DNA of 64,000 nt from Bryobacterales bacterium (GCA_003135055.1 PLDF01000402.1:16828-80827); one strand, 5' to 3'; positions 8,482 through 18,209 are shown, numbered from the stretch's first letter. Translations and numbers: made by a program. The notes: generated from the sequence alone by a model not told the origin.

Positions 8482-8830
8482 TGTCCGGGGCGCTGCGCTC
8501 GTTCGCGGCGATCTCGGCGGGCCGCCGCAATCTCGGCATCAATCTCTTCCGGAGTCGGACGATCAAGTCCCTTTTGATGGGCCTGCTGGCCATCAGCAAC
8601 GGGCCGAGCACTTGGACCGTGCCACCCAGCCAGCACTCGCGCATGCAGCGCTGGCGGGTCGGCATCGAGCGCTCCCTCGCGTCCCGCTGGATGCTTTGGA
8701 GCCATTCCGGAGCCGGCGGCGCCGGGATAGTATGGACGCTGATCTGTTCCTCTTCGGAAACCGGGTGGCCGAGCAGACTTTCGATAGTCACCCTTTGATC
8801 GGGCGAGAGGTCCTTGACGCTATGGATCAT
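8478..8830 (-). pseudogene. Frameshifted antitoxin partner of the truncated PIN toxin
   Basis: ATG 8830 opens MIHSVKDLSPDQRVTIESLL, an antitoxin-like N terminus, up to about codon 50. The conserved end (GLDRPTPEEIDAEIAAARRD, then RRER) lies in another frame that closes at TGA 8478. A frameshift in the middle (around 8650-8700) is therefore needed to join them. The stop overlaps the PIN start by four bases. The family is inferred from its PIN partner and the acidic 'EEIDAEIAAAR' tail. Confidence 0.6.
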
Positions 8831-8967
8831 ACGGTTCCCGCGCCTCGTGAGAAGCGCCTTTCTTTACTGTTATGACCCTTTCTATTCTGGGGTGATTCGC
8901 CCGATTGCCGAAATCCGGCGGTCACCGCCCGCCCGCTATCCGCGCGATAATCGAAGCGGCCCAAGCC

Positions 8968-10776
8968 ATGAGACTCACTGCCGCCATCCTCTGCGCCCCT
9001 GCAACCGCGCTCGTCCTCTTCGCGCAGCCGCCCGCTCAGGACGCCCGTAACACGCAAACCCCCGGCACCGATACGCACTTCGCTCTGCGAACCTATGCAA
9101 CCCGCTCCGCGTGGGAAACGCGCAGGGCGCAGCTGCGCCGCCAGATCCTCTCCGCGGCCGGCATGTTCCCCATGCCCGAACGCACGCCGCTGCACGCGCA
9201 AATCTTCGGGCGCGTGGAGAACCGCGATTGCACCATCGAAAAGGTGCTGCTCGAAACCATGCCCGGTTACTACCTGGGCGGCAATCTGTACCGTCCGCTG
9301 CACGCCGCTGGCAAGCATCCCGCGGTCCTGAATCCGCACGGCCACTGGACTTACGGCCGCCTGGAGAATGAGCCGCTCGATTCGGGCCCCTCGTTCGGCA
9401 TCAGCCTCGCCCGCCAGGGATACGTGGTGTTCGCCTGGGATATGGTGGGCTATAACGATACGGTCCAAACGCCGCACGCATTCGGCGGTCCGGCGGAGCA
9501 ATTGTGGTCCTTCGGTCCGTTCGGCCTGCAGTTCTGGAATGCCAGCCGCGCGCTCGATTTTGTGGCCTCGCTCGACGACGTCGATTCCGCCCGCATCGCC
9601 ATGGCCGGCGCGTCCGGCGGCGCAACCCAGACCATTATGCTGGCGGCCGTGGACGACCGTCTGCAGTTCGCCGCGCCCGTGAACATGGTCTCCGCCCTCA
9701 TGCAAGGCGGCGACGTCTGCGAAAACACGCCCGGCCTGCGCATTGGAACCAATAACGTGGAGATCGCCTCGATGTTCGCGCCCAAGCCGATGCTGCTGGT
9801 TTCCGCCACCGGGGATTGGACGCGCAACACGCCCACGGAAGAGTTCCCGGCCATCCGCGCCATCTACGATCTCTACGGCCAGGGGAGCAATGTCGAGACG
9901 ATGCAACTCGATGCCCCGCACAATTTCAACCAGCAGAACCGCGAGGCCGTCTACCGGTTCTTCGGCCAGCGCATTCCCGGCGAAGCCGCCGGCAAGAAGT
10001 TCACGGAAAATAATCCGCACCTGGAGATGCTGCAAGACATGCTGGCGCTATCCGGACGTACTTTGCCCGGCAATGCTCTCACTTATACGCAGATCTTCGA
10101 GCAATGGAAGCGAATGGCCGAAGCCCAGCGGGATGCCGGCGCCCCCGATACGTTGCGTGAAGCCCTGCGATTGGCCCTCGCGGCGGAGTGGCCGGAAAAG
10201 GTGGAGCCCCAGCGCGATGGCGAAGGCCGCGATGGGCAAAGCCGCGACGGTGTAAGCCATGACGGGCAACGTATAGTGTTGAGCCGCCCCGGGGCCGGCG
10301 ACCGCGTTCCCGGAGTCTGGTTCGAAGGACGCGGCGCGCCGGCCTTGATCGTCGATCCGGATGGTGCGGCGGCCGGCCGCCAGACCGCCGCCTTCCGCGA
10401 GATGCGCGCCGCCGGGCGCCCCGTGCTGCTGATCGATGCGTTCCAGACCGGAACCGCCGTGGCGCCGCGCGACCGCGGGGTACGGAACTTTCTCACGTTC
10501 AACGCCAGCGACGATCAATGCCGCGTGCAGGACATCCTGACGGCCCTTGCCTACCTGCACCGCGACCATCCGGAAGCTATCGAATTAATCGGCATGAAGA
10601 AGGCTGGGATCTGGGCGCAGTTCGCAGCCGCGGTGGCGCCAGTGAGCGTAAAGCTGCGCCGCGAAGAGACCGTATTTAGCGGCTCGGACGACGATTTTAT
10701 CCGCGACTTTCCGGTCCCCGGAATTCAGCGCGCGGGCGGCCTGCGGGCGGCGGAGCGATTGACGGCGGGACGCTAA
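8968..10776 (+). CDS. Secreted alpha/beta-hydrolase (esterase-like)
   Basis: A 602-residue exported hydrolase. ATG 8968 is chosen because a signal peptide follows at once (MRLTAAILCAPATALVLFAQ). The catalytic fold is recognisable: HPAVLNPHGHW near residues 110-120, the nucleophile elbow GASGGATQ, an Asp after a beta strand (LLVSATGDWTRNTP), and the His in QLDAPHNFN. It resembles acetyl-xylan-esterase/dienelactone-hydrolase-like proteins; the substrate is not predictable. After the hydrolase core (about residue 360) comes a second, poorly conserved domain. Between the two lies a degenerate tandem run (RDGEGRDGQSRDGVSHDGQ, bases about 10205-10265) that looks like a repeat-derived insertion. Confidence 0.8.
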   Translation: MRLTAAILCAPATALVLFAQPPAQDARNTQTPGTDTHFALRTYATRSAWETRRAQLRRQILSAAGMFPMPERTPLHAQIFGRVENRDCTIEKVLLETMPGYYLGGNLYRPLHAAGKHPAVLNPHGHWTYGRLENEPLDSGPSFGISLARQGYVVFAWDMVGYNDTVQTPHAFGGPAEQLWSFGPFGLQFWNASRALDFVASLDDVDSARIAMAGASGGATQTIMLAAVDDRLQFAAPVNMVSALMQGGDVCENTPGLRIGTNNVEIASMFAPKPMLLVSATGDWTRNTPTEEFPAIRAIYDLYGQGSNVETMQLDAPHNFNQQNREAVYRFFGQRIPGEAAGKKFTENNPHLEMLQDMLALSGRTLPGNALTYTQIFEQWKRMAEAQRDAGAPDTLREALRLALAAEWPEKVEPQRDGEGRDGQSRDGVSHDGQRIVLSRPGAGDRVPGVWFEGRGAPALIVDPDGAAAGRQTAAFREMRAAGRPVLLIDAFQTGTAVAPRDRGVRNFLTFNASDDQCRVQDILTALAYLHRDHPEAIELIGMKKAGIWAQFAAAVAPVSVKLRREETVFSGSDDDFIRDFPVPGIQRAGGLRAAERLTAGR

Positions 10777-10834
10777 GGAACCCTGGGAGAAGCGGACCAT
10801 GCACGCTCGCTCCGAAATGTATCAAGTAGGAGCG

Positions 10835-11115
10835 ATGCAAAGCTTTGATCGCATAACGTGGAATCCCAACCAGATGAACGGCCAGCCGTGCATCCGCGGC
10901 ATGAGGCTGACGGTGCGTCGAGTCGTCGAGGCTGTGGCGCTATATCCGAGCCAGGAGGACCTCTTTCGGAACTAAATCCCGAATTGGAACAGGACGATGT
11001 TCAACAGGCGCTGGCGTTTGCCGCTGCCAATCTTGAAGACAGGGCGACGGAAACTCGCTGCTTGACTGGCGGCGCCCAAATGCGCATGGTGCTGGATCCG
11101 CGGCGGCGTTTCTAG
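10835..11115 (+). pseudogene. DUF433-family protein, frameshifted
   Basis: ATG 10835 opens MQSFDRITWNPNQMNGQPCI and RGMRLTVRRVVEAVALYP, the DUF433 signature. TAA at 10973-10975 stops it after 46 residues. The rest (PELEQDDVQQALAFAAANLE) continues in a different frame to 11115. Removing two bases at about 10974 would restore RNYPELE. DUF433 proteins often pair with DUF5615 PIN-like toxins; no partner is present here. Confidence 0.75.
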
Positions 11116-11711
11116 TAAGTCGCCGGCAATTCGCCGCGCTCGCTAAGAGCGAAGTAGCAGTTCACGGCTCCTTCGGGTTTGGTGTTGTGTGGAACCCGTT
11201 TTGACCGAAGATCGGGCAGATCTTTGGGGAACCCCATGTATTCTTGATAGAGCACTGTATCCGCTTTCCTGAGTGCCTCGATGGTTCGCATCCAGCGCAA
11301 GCGATGCCGTACGTTGCTGTCACTATTCAGTCGCAGGACCTGTGCGAGTTTCTCGCCTTCTGGGTTAAGCGTGTGAATCACACCATTACTCATGACCTGA
11401 AGGCAATCGCGGAACGTCACTTGGCAGGGGTCCGGAAAACCTGGAATCGCCTGCTTCGCTACATTGCAGGTCGCACATGCGTACAGCAAATTCGAGTATT
11501 CGCATTTGCCATCCGGATTCGCCGTGGAAGGAATAAAGTGATCGACATGGAACGTCGCCCCGCGGTTGTACCACTGCTCACGATGAAGGCAGTAAACGCA
11601 ACGGAAGGTGAATTCATCGCGGAGCCAATCGCGAAAACTACTGTAATTCGTATAACCAGCAGGACCGTGCCGTCTAACGTGCGGTGAGATTGGATACTCA
11701 AACCCGGTCAT
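11112..11711 (-). CDS. HNH endonuclease
   Basis: A 199-residue protein with a zinc-stabilised HNH/beta-beta-alpha-metal nuclease domain: Cys38-x2-Cys41, the catalytic block HVDHFIP (Asp57-His58), Asn74 and Cys79-x2-Cys82-Asn. The C-terminal half (about 95-199) has no recognised domain and may bind DNA or the partner. Its ATG overlaps the stop of the upstream methyltransferase by four bases (ATGA), so the two proteins are made together. Inferred role: the cutting subunit of a restriction-modification-like system. GC content and codon choice look lower than in neighbouring core genes. A solitary homing-type HNH is the alternative, but the coupling argues against it. Confidence 0.85.
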   Translation of the reverse strand: MTGFEYPISPHVRRHGPAGYTNYSSFRDWLRDEFTFRCVYCLHREQWYNRGATFHVDHFIPSTANPDGKCEYSNLLYACATCNVAKQAIPGFPDPCQVTFRDCLQVMSNGVIHTLNPEGEKLAQVLRLNSDSNVRHRLRWMRTIEALRKADTVLYQEYMGFPKDLPDLRSKRVPHNTKPEGAVNCYFALSERGELPATY

Positions 11712-14332
11712 CGGACGCCGCTGTCTTTCTTCGGCAAGCCGGAAAACAGCCTCTTCTCAAGCTCATCGAGCCCATGGGTGGGGCGCGGTGATACTCGGTC
11801 AATGTAATAGTCGGCGTAAATCTGCAATGCGTCAAGACGCCTTCGTTCCTCCGCGGTCAACGTTCCTAAACTGCTCTTGTCGATGAGCATGCCCCGCTCG
11901 CGATTTGTGACAAGCCAATCTCTTTCGAACTCAAGAAAGTCGGAAAAAGATATGCCGCCCTCCACTTCCTTTGGGAGGTATCTGGTTTGTTTGAATGGCA
12001 CGCCAACACGCCCCCAATCGGTGAAGAGCGCGAGAAGAGATGTCTCTAGTTCGAGCGGCAACGAATACAATCGCAGAACCTCGCAGTCTACCTGCAGCAA
12101 GAGCTTCTTTAGCGTTGCCGAATCGGTTTCTGACGAGGCAGCCGCCAGATACGCTTTTGCCGCGCTCTCGACGCCATTGAACGATTTCACTCTCGGGAGG
12201 GGTATCCTTCGGAGGTCGCCGACTATGTTGTCGCGTTTTCCCAGATGCGAGAACACGTAAGCGTTTGCAACCGGTGAGTTGAGCAGAGCCCAAAGCGTTT
12301 CGAGTGAATACGCGGAGGCTGTTGGACGTACTGGCACGAAACGGCTTGTGACCGGGTGCCCAGGTCGATCAATAAGCGCCTTCAATCGCCACGGGCCGCG
12401 ACTCGCACGAGCATAGTTCAGGAGTACTTGCGGAGTGCCGATCGTGGTTCCACTTACTGGTCGGCGAATCACTGACGGGTCCAGGTTCATCCAGTGGCCC
12501 TTAGGCAACTCATGCAACTTCAAGCCACGGTCGAAAAGCACAAAGCCATGCTGGCTGCCAGAAAAATGTTCCTCAGAGTATGTCGTGCTGCCAGATGGTA
12601 GGTGCGCCCCGTGGTATATGAGCCCTTGCCCGACTGTGGCGATATCAGCGAGTTTCGGATTCTCCGCACACGCATCCCAAACCTCTTCTAAGTCGGGAAC
12701 ACTCAATGAAAATGTGGCGTCCTGGGAAAAGCGCGATTGGGAAATGGCTCGCGCCGTCGATGCCGTATAGTCTGAGCGGAAAGCCCGGAGTTCACGCTCT
12801 CGAATGCGGCGATAGGAAACGCTGTTCTGGCCATCGACTAGCTTACGCCGGCCTATGAGAACGGCCGATTCAGCATCCGAGAACGAAAAGACCTTGTCGG
12901 GGAAAAGGCAAATCTCTCTTATCTCGTACTCGCGGACGATAAACTCGCGAACATCTTGGGCATTTCTGCTATGCAAGACAGTCTGTGGTAGTATTACCCC
13001 GAACACAGCCCCCTCGGGCAGGTGCGGCAGCGTCCTCCAGAGCATCTCGGCTGATTTATTGACGAATCGAACATCAGACCTCTCCTCCCGGTAGGCCTTT
13101 TGTTCCTTCGGCGTGAAATTCTGAAAGGGCGGATTGGCAAGCAATATGGTGTTCTTCTTTGCCTGTTCCTCTAAGCGTTCACCAAGAAACATGTCCTCGG
13201 GTCTCAAGTCCCACCCATTGGGATTCGGAATGTCCGTGAGGGTGAGCGACAAGCGCGCCAACTCAAGCGCGAACGGGTCTTTGTCGCTGCCATGCAATCG
13301 GCTTCGCAGGTATGGTCCACGCCGACTCGGTATTGCCTTCTCAGTTGGCAGCATCTCTGTGAGCAATCGCATTGCGGATACGAGAAACGCGGCATGTCCG
13401 CACGCTGGTTCAAACACGCTTCTCTCATTGACCGGAATATCCGTTAGCCAATCGGCCAGGTTGCCAACGACGTAGTCAACGAGATACGGCGGCGTGCTGT
13501 GTGTCCCGAGCGACGACCGTGTTTCTTTCGAAATGAGAGTGTTCTCGTAAACGTATGCGAGAGACTCGGTCGTTGTGAGGGTTAGGCTGCTGAATTGGTC
13601 GATAGTCCGAGCCGACTCGCGCAGACCATCAAGCGTCTCTGCCGATCCGACTGCAAGCGGTTCCGTGCCATAGTGCTTCGCTAGCCTGGAAAAGACCTCT
13701 TTCACGTCGTTGAGATTAAGATCTTCAAAGTTCTCGACCTGCTTGTCGCGGAGGATCTTCCCCGAGACAAGCCAGAAAACGGTTTGTAGCAGCCAGTGGC
13801 CCTGTTCGTCGGTCACCTCTCCCCAGTTGAGATGAGTTTTCAGTTCAGCCACGTTTCGTTCGATAAGCGTCCCCAGGGACTTGCCAACCTCTTCCTCAAC
13901 GAGAGGCATGAGTCCCAGGTCTACGAAGCTCAGTTGGTATTCCGGCCGAAAGCGCCCCCAGGTCTTTGCCCGGTATACCGCCCCAGGCGAGAACATGTCT
14001 TGATGCCGGTGAAAGAACTGCGCGATGTCGCTTTCAGGGATGCTCTCCAGATATTCCGCCGACCTGGCGCCTTGCTTCCACCATTGAAGCGTGTCCTGAA
14101 AACAGACGAAAACCAGAGGCGCGCCAAGGGGCCTGCAAGCTTCGACCGCCAACTGATGGCCGCTCGTTGCCGACAGCACGGCCACGCACGCCGAACGACA
14201 GTCCGCCGGAGGCTGGGCGAATCCCACCAGGGGTACGCTCTGAGCATCGCCGAACCGAAAATCGGCTTGGAGCAAATCGGCGCGATACCCGCAGGCACGG
14301 AGCGGATCGTTGATGGACCTTGGCGTCAGCAA
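11708..14332 (-). CDS. N6-adenine DNA methyltransferase with C-terminal specificity region
   Basis: An 874-residue protein. Residues about 275-420 form an N6-MTase core: the THSTPPYLVDYVVGNLADWL entry helix, motif I FEPACGHAAF (307-316), the acidic HGSDKDPFALELARL segment, and motif IV NPPF (400-403). The roughly 270-residue N-terminal region and the C-terminal part (about 540-874, with a GQGLIYHGAHLP-type opening as in target-recognition domains) resemble the architecture of large type I/IIG-like methylases. No PD-(D/E)xK motif could be assigned with confidence. The start is a TTG at 14332 with no good Shine-Dalgarno; there is no in-frame ATG nearby. It is coupled to the downstream HNH nuclease gene. 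Lower GC than its surroundings suggests transfer. Confidence 0.85.
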   Translation of the reverse strand: MLTPRSINDPLRACGYRADLLQADFRFGDAQSVPLVGFAQPPADCRSACVAVLSATSGHQLAVEACRPLGAPLVFVCFQDTLQWWKQGARSAEYLESIPESDIAQFFHRHQDMFSPGAVYRAKTWGRFRPEYQLSFVDLGLMPLVEEEVGKSLGTLIERNVAELKTHLNWGEVTDEQGHWLLQTVFWLVSGKILRDKQVENFEDLNLNDVKEVFSRLAKHYGTEPLAVGSAETLDGLRESARTIDQFSSLTLTTTESLAYVYENTLISKETRSSLGTHSTPPYLVDYVVGNLADWLTDIPVNERSVFEPACGHAAFLVSAMRLLTEMLPTEKAIPSRRGPYLRSRLHGSDKDPFALELARLSLTLTDIPNPNGWDLRPEDMFLGERLEEQAKKNTILLANPPFQNFTPKEQKAYREERSDVRFVNKSAEMLWRTLPHLPEGAVFGVILPQTVLHSRNAQDVREFIVREYEIREICLFPDKVFSFSDAESAVLIGRRKLVDGQNSVSYRRIRERELRAFRSDYTASTARAISQSRFSQDATFSLSVPDLEEVWDACAENPKLADIATVGQGLIYHGAHLPSGSTTYSEEHFSGSQHGFVLFDRGLKLHELPKGHWMNLDPSVIRRPVSGTTIGTPQVLLNYARASRGPWRLKALIDRPGHPVTSRFVPVRPTASAYSLETLWALLNSPVANAYVFSHLGKRDNIVGDLRRIPLPRVKSFNGVESAAKAYLAAASSETDSATLKKLLLQVDCEVLRLYSLPLELETSLLALFTDWGRVGVPFKQTRYLPKEVEGGISFSDFLEFERDWLVTNRERGMLIDKSSLGTLTAEERRRLDALQIYADYYIDRVSPRPTHGLDELEKRLFSGLPKKDSGVR

Positions 14333-14447
14333 AGCGGTACCGATTCGTATTGGTTCTTACCAACCTGTCATTGCGACCGAACACACGCTCCAACCGACGG
14401 CAGAGCAACAACACCAAAACATCTTGGGCTCATTTTGTTCTGGCCAC

Positions 14448-14453
14448 ATTATA
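14448..14453 (-). promoter_or_regulatory. Perfect TATAAT -10 box upstream of the methyltransferase-HNH operon
   Basis: TATAAT on the minus strand at 14453-14448, about 115 bases before the TTG start of the methyltransferase. No matching -35 hexamer is obvious at 16-18 bases. The rest of the 14333-14726 gap is AT-richer than average and holds no gene that could be recognised. Confidence 0.35.
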
Positions 14454-14726
14454 CAGTGCAGCGCCAACCCGCCGCATGTCTAAGGTCATTAGAATAGCAA
14501 AACGGCCTTCACCTCGTTCGCTGCATACACGGGCTGCGGCCAGCGATGACGGTCCGTTTAAAGGCAATCCTGGAGCCCTTTGTGCCCTTTCCGTAGCAGT
14601 GGTCGCCGGACCGCGTCATGACCATCCTCAAATATGTGCGCTCGAATGCTTCCGAAGTGGCGCCTCCCTTCTTCCCGTCACCGGGCCCAATCGTGTAAAC
14701 TCGTTGAATTCAGGAGAACTGCCACA

Positions 14727-17700
14727 GTGTCTATTTCGCGCATTTGGATTCGCCGTTTCACGTTCTTTGGTCTCTTGCTGCCCACGCTCGCGCCGCTGGC
14801 GCCGGCCCAATCTCTCGACCCCAAGCTTTATTCCGAGATGCACTGGCGCTCCATCGGACCGCCCCGCGCCGGACGCGCGCGTGCGCTCTCTGGCGTACCT
14901 GGCCAGCCCAACGTGTTTTACATCGGCTTCGACAACGGCGGCGTCTGGCGCTCTACCGACTTTGGCTCCACCTGGACGCCGCTCTTCGATAACCAGCCCA
15001 CCGGCTCGATCGGCGCCATTGCCGTCGCGCCGTCCGATCCCAACGTTATCTATGTCGGCGCCGGCGCCGGAATCATCCGGCCCGACCTTTCCGTGGGCGA
15101 CGGCGTATACAAATCGACTGACGCCGGCAAGACATGGACGCACCTCGGCCTCCGCGATTCGCAGATGATCGCCAACATCGACGTCGACCCCGGGAACGCG
15201 AACCGGCTCTTTGTCGCCGCCCTCGGACATCCCTACGGCCCCAATCCCGAGCGCGGCATCTTCCGCTCCACCGACGGCGGGGCGACTTTTCAGAAGGTCT
15301 TATTTAAGGACAACTACGTCAGCGGCAACGATGTCCGCATCGATCCGAGCAACCCCAACACCGTTTACGCCGCACTCTGGCAGCAGCAGCAAGGATACAC
15401 GGAAGACGGCTCCTTCGGCGGAACCGATGGCGGCATCTTCAAATCCACCGACGGCGGTTCCACCTGGAAGCAACTGACCACGGGTCTGCCGGCCATCATC
15501 GAAGCGAACCTCGCTATATCTCCCAGCAACCCCAAGGTGATTTACGCGACAGTAGCAGCGGGCGCGCCTCCCCCTGCCGCCGGCGCTGCGCCTGCCGCAC
15601 CAGCAGCGGGAGGCCGTGGCGGACGCGGCGGACGCGGCGGCGGTGGAGGAGGCATCTCCTTCTACAAAACCACCGACGGCGGCGATCATTGGTTCCTTGC
15701 CACCGACGATCCTCGTGTGAGCGAGATGGGCTCGACGCGCCATCCGCCGGATAACCGGCCGCTGGGCCGCATCGGCGGCGGCGACCTGCCCACTATCACC
15801 GTGGACCCCAAGAACGAAAACGTAGTCTATAGCTGTTCTACTGTCTTCTGGCGCACCGAGGATGGCGGACTCACGTGGTCGGCCGTACGCGGCGCTCCCG
15901 GCGGCGACGATTACCAGAAGAGCTGGGTCAGCCCGACTAACTCCAATATCATCCTGTTAGTCAGCGACCAGGGGGCCGTTGTCTCCGCCAATCGCGGCGA
16001 GTCATGGAGTAACTGGTACACGCAACCTACCGCCGCCGTGTATCACGTCACAGCCGACAACGCCTTCCCCTACCGTCTCTGTAGCGGTCAGCAGGACTCC
16101 GGCTCGGCTTGCGTGGATAGCCGCGGCATGGATGGCGAAATCACTTTCCACGATTGGCATCCGGTGGGCATTTCGGAGTACGGCGAGGGCGCTCCCGATC
16201 CGAAAGACCCAAATCTGGTGTATGGCAGCGCGCGCGCGCAAGTGAGCGTCTATAACCGCCTCACGGCCCAAAAAAGCAACGTTGGACCGGGCGGAGGAGG
16301 GCGTGGCGGAGGCCGCGGCGGCAGGGGAGGCCGTGGCGCCGCCGCAGCCGCCGGACGAGGCGCCACGGAGCCTTCGACGGAGCCGCCCGGCCGCGCCGTT
16401 CGCACTCAACCGCTGATCTGGTCGCCTAAGGACCCCAACGTTCTCTTCTTCGGTACAGCCGGCGTGTGGAAGACCACCAATGGCGGCCATAGCTGGGCCG
16501 CCATCAGCGGCGACCTGACTCGCCGATCGTGGGAAGCGCCCGCTAATGCCGGTAAGTACGCCTCGCAACCGCCCCCGCAGCCAGGCTCCATCACCGCGCT
16601 CGCTCCGTCGCCCCTCGATGTCAACGTGTTATGGGCGGGCGCCGGCGACGGTCTCATCCACGTCACCACCGACGGCGGCGGGAAATGGACCGATGTTACT
16701 CCGCCGCAGATCAAGCCGTGGAGCCGGATCTTCAATATGGACGCTGGACATTTCGACGCTAAGACAGCCTATGCCGCCGCCAATACCTTGCGCCTCGACG
16801 ACATGAATCCGCACTTGTGGCGGACCCACGACGGCGGCAAGACCTGGACGGAGATCGACAACGGCATCGACGGCGGCGCGGTGACTAACTCCATCCGCGA
16901 AGATCCTCGCAAGAAAGGGCTGCTATACGCTTCGACCGACACTCAGGTGTGGGTCTCATTCGACGACGGCGACAACTGGCATTCGCTGCGGCTCAATATG
17001 CCCGCTGTCTCGGTGCGCGACATCGAAGTGAAGGACGATGCGTCTTGTATGTGCTCCGACCTGGTCGCGGGCACTCACGGCCGCGGCTTCTGGATTCTGG
17101 ACGACGTGACTCCGCTGCGTCAGGCGGCCGAAGCCGCCGCGGCAACCAACGCTTATCTGTTCAAGCCCGAGACTGGCATCCGTATTCGCTTCGGTACCAA
17201 CGACCCCACGCCGTGGCCGCCGGAATTGCTGGCCGGAGAGAACCCGCCGCCCGGAGCCATTGTCGATTACTATCTGCCCGCCGATGTTAGCGAGGTGAAG
17301 TTAGAATTCCTCAGCACACAGGGCAAGGTGATTCGCACTTACTCCAGCAGCGATCCGGTGCGGAACCCCGACCCGGCCACCGATCCAGTCGCTTACAACA
17401 AGCTATGCCAGCAGACGCCCACCGCGGCCGATTGCGGACTGCCGCTCTACTGGCCCGCGCCCCCGCAGGTATTGAAGACTGCGGCCGGCATGCACCGTTT
17501 CACCTGGGACATGCACTATGATCCCCTGCCCGGGGGAGGCGGTGGCGGACGCGGCGGAGGCGGCGGTGGTGGCGGCGCAGTGCCACATCGTACCTACGGC
17601 GGCGTCGCTTCTCCCTGGGTGGCGCCCGGTGCGTATTCGGTGCGCCTGACTGCGAACGGCCAGAGCGTAACTCAACCTATCGCCATCAAGATGGATCCGC

Positions 17701-18209
17701 GAGTCAAGATCACGCCCGAGGTGCAGCAGATCTTCACGCTGACCACGCAGATGGAAGACAGCGCCCGCAACGCCGTTGGCGCCTACAAAGACGCTCGCAG
17801 CCTGGCTGATAAGCTCAAGGCCCGTCCGCAATCCGCCGCCAATGACGCGCTGATCAAGCAAGTCGAAGAGATCGCGCCCGCCGAAGCCGCCGCTGGTGGC
17901 GGCGACGGAGGAGGAGGCGGTGGACGCGGAGGCCGGGGGGGTCGTGGCGGCCGAGGTGGCGGCGCCGCTGCGGCCGGAGCCGATGCGGCGGAACCGGCCG
18001 CTCCGCCGAACCTGTCCAATATCGGCGCTCAAATGGTTGCCGCCGCGCAGGCGATGCAGGGCTCCGAGATGCCGCCCACGGCGGCGCAGCTCCAAGCCTG
18101 TAGCCAGCAGCAAGCCGCTTATAGCGCCTTGATGGTCAAGTGGGCTGCCTTGAAAGTTAAGGTAAACGGTCCGGCTGTCGCCGCGGGGCGGGGCGGCGGC
18201 AAGCAATAG
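14727..18209 (+). CDS. Secreted BNR/VPS10-like beta-propeller protein with Gly/Arg-rich loops
   Basis: An 1160-residue exported protein. GTG 14727 is chosen because AGGAGA (14712-14717) precedes it and a signal peptide follows (ending LAPLAPAQ). The body carries many BNR/Asp-box motifs: GGVWRSTDFGSTW, GVYKSTDAGKTW, GIFRSTDGGATF, GIFKSTDGGSTW, GVWKTTNGGHSW. These mark sortilin/sialidase-like propellers. The family is greatly expanded in acidobacteria; binding or hydrolysis of glycans or peptides is suspected but unproven. Unusual are four low-complexity Gly/Arg/Ala runs at about residues 294-310, 520-545, 934-952 and 1056-1090, sitting in surface loops between repeats. The last of these follows a helical region (about 1000-1050). 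Confidence 0.85.
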   Translation: MSISRIWIRRFTFFGLLLPTLAPLAPAQSLDPKLYSEMHWRSIGPPRAGRARALSGVPGQPNVFYIGFDNGGVWRSTDFGSTWTPLFDNQPTGSIGAIAVAPSDPNVIYVGAGAGIIRPDLSVGDGVYKSTDAGKTWTHLGLRDSQMIANIDVDPGNANRLFVAALGHPYGPNPERGIFRSTDGGATFQKVLFKDNYVSGNDVRIDPSNPNTVYAALWQQQQGYTEDGSFGGTDGGIFKSTDGGSTWKQLTTGLPAIIEANLAISPSNPKVIYATVAAGAPPPAAGAAPAAPAAGGRGGRGGRGGGGGGISFYKTTDGGDHWFLATDDPRVSEMGSTRHPPDNRPLGRIGGGDLPTITVDPKNENVVYSCSTVFWRTEDGGLTWSAVRGAPGGDDYQKSWVSPTNSNIILLVSDQGAVVSANRGESWSNWYTQPTAAVYHVTADNAFPYRLCSGQQDSGSACVDSRGMDGEITFHDWHPVGISEYGEGAPDPKDPNLVYGSARAQVSVYNRLTAQKSNVGPGGGGRGGGRGGRGGRGAAAAAGRGATEPSTEPPGRAVRTQPLIWSPKDPNVLFFGTAGVWKTTNGGHSWAAISGDLTRRSWEAPANAGKYASQPPPQPGSITALAPSPLDVNVLWAGAGDGLIHVTTDGGGKWTDVTPPQIKPWSRIFNMDAGHFDAKTAYAAANTLRLDDMNPHLWRTHDGGKTWTEIDNGIDGGAVTNSIREDPRKKGLLYASTDTQVWVSFDDGDNWHSLRLNMPAVSVRDIEVKDDASCMCSDLVAGTHGRGFWILDDVTPLRQAAEAAAATNAYLFKPETGIRIRFGTNDPTPWPPELLAGENPPPGAIVDYYLPADVSEVKLEFLSTQGKVIRTYSSSDPVRNPDPATDPVAYNKLCQQTPTAADCGLPLYWPAPPQVLKTAAGMHRFTWDMHYDPLPGGGGGGRGGGGGGGGAVPHRTYGGVASPWVAPGAYSVRLTANGQSVTQPIAIKMDPRVKITPEVQQIFTLTTQMEDSARNAVGAYKDARSLADKLKARPQSAANDALIKQVEEIAPAEAAAGGGDGGGGGGRGGRGGRGGRGGGAAAAGADAAEPAAPPNLSNIGAQMVAAAQAMQGSEMPPTAAQLQACSQQQAAYSALMVKWAALKVKVNGPAVAAGRGGGKQ

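Noticed and set aside
8827..10035. A 402-codon minus-strand frame
   Set aside because: Antisense to the secreted hydrolase, which has a signal peptide and catalytic triad.
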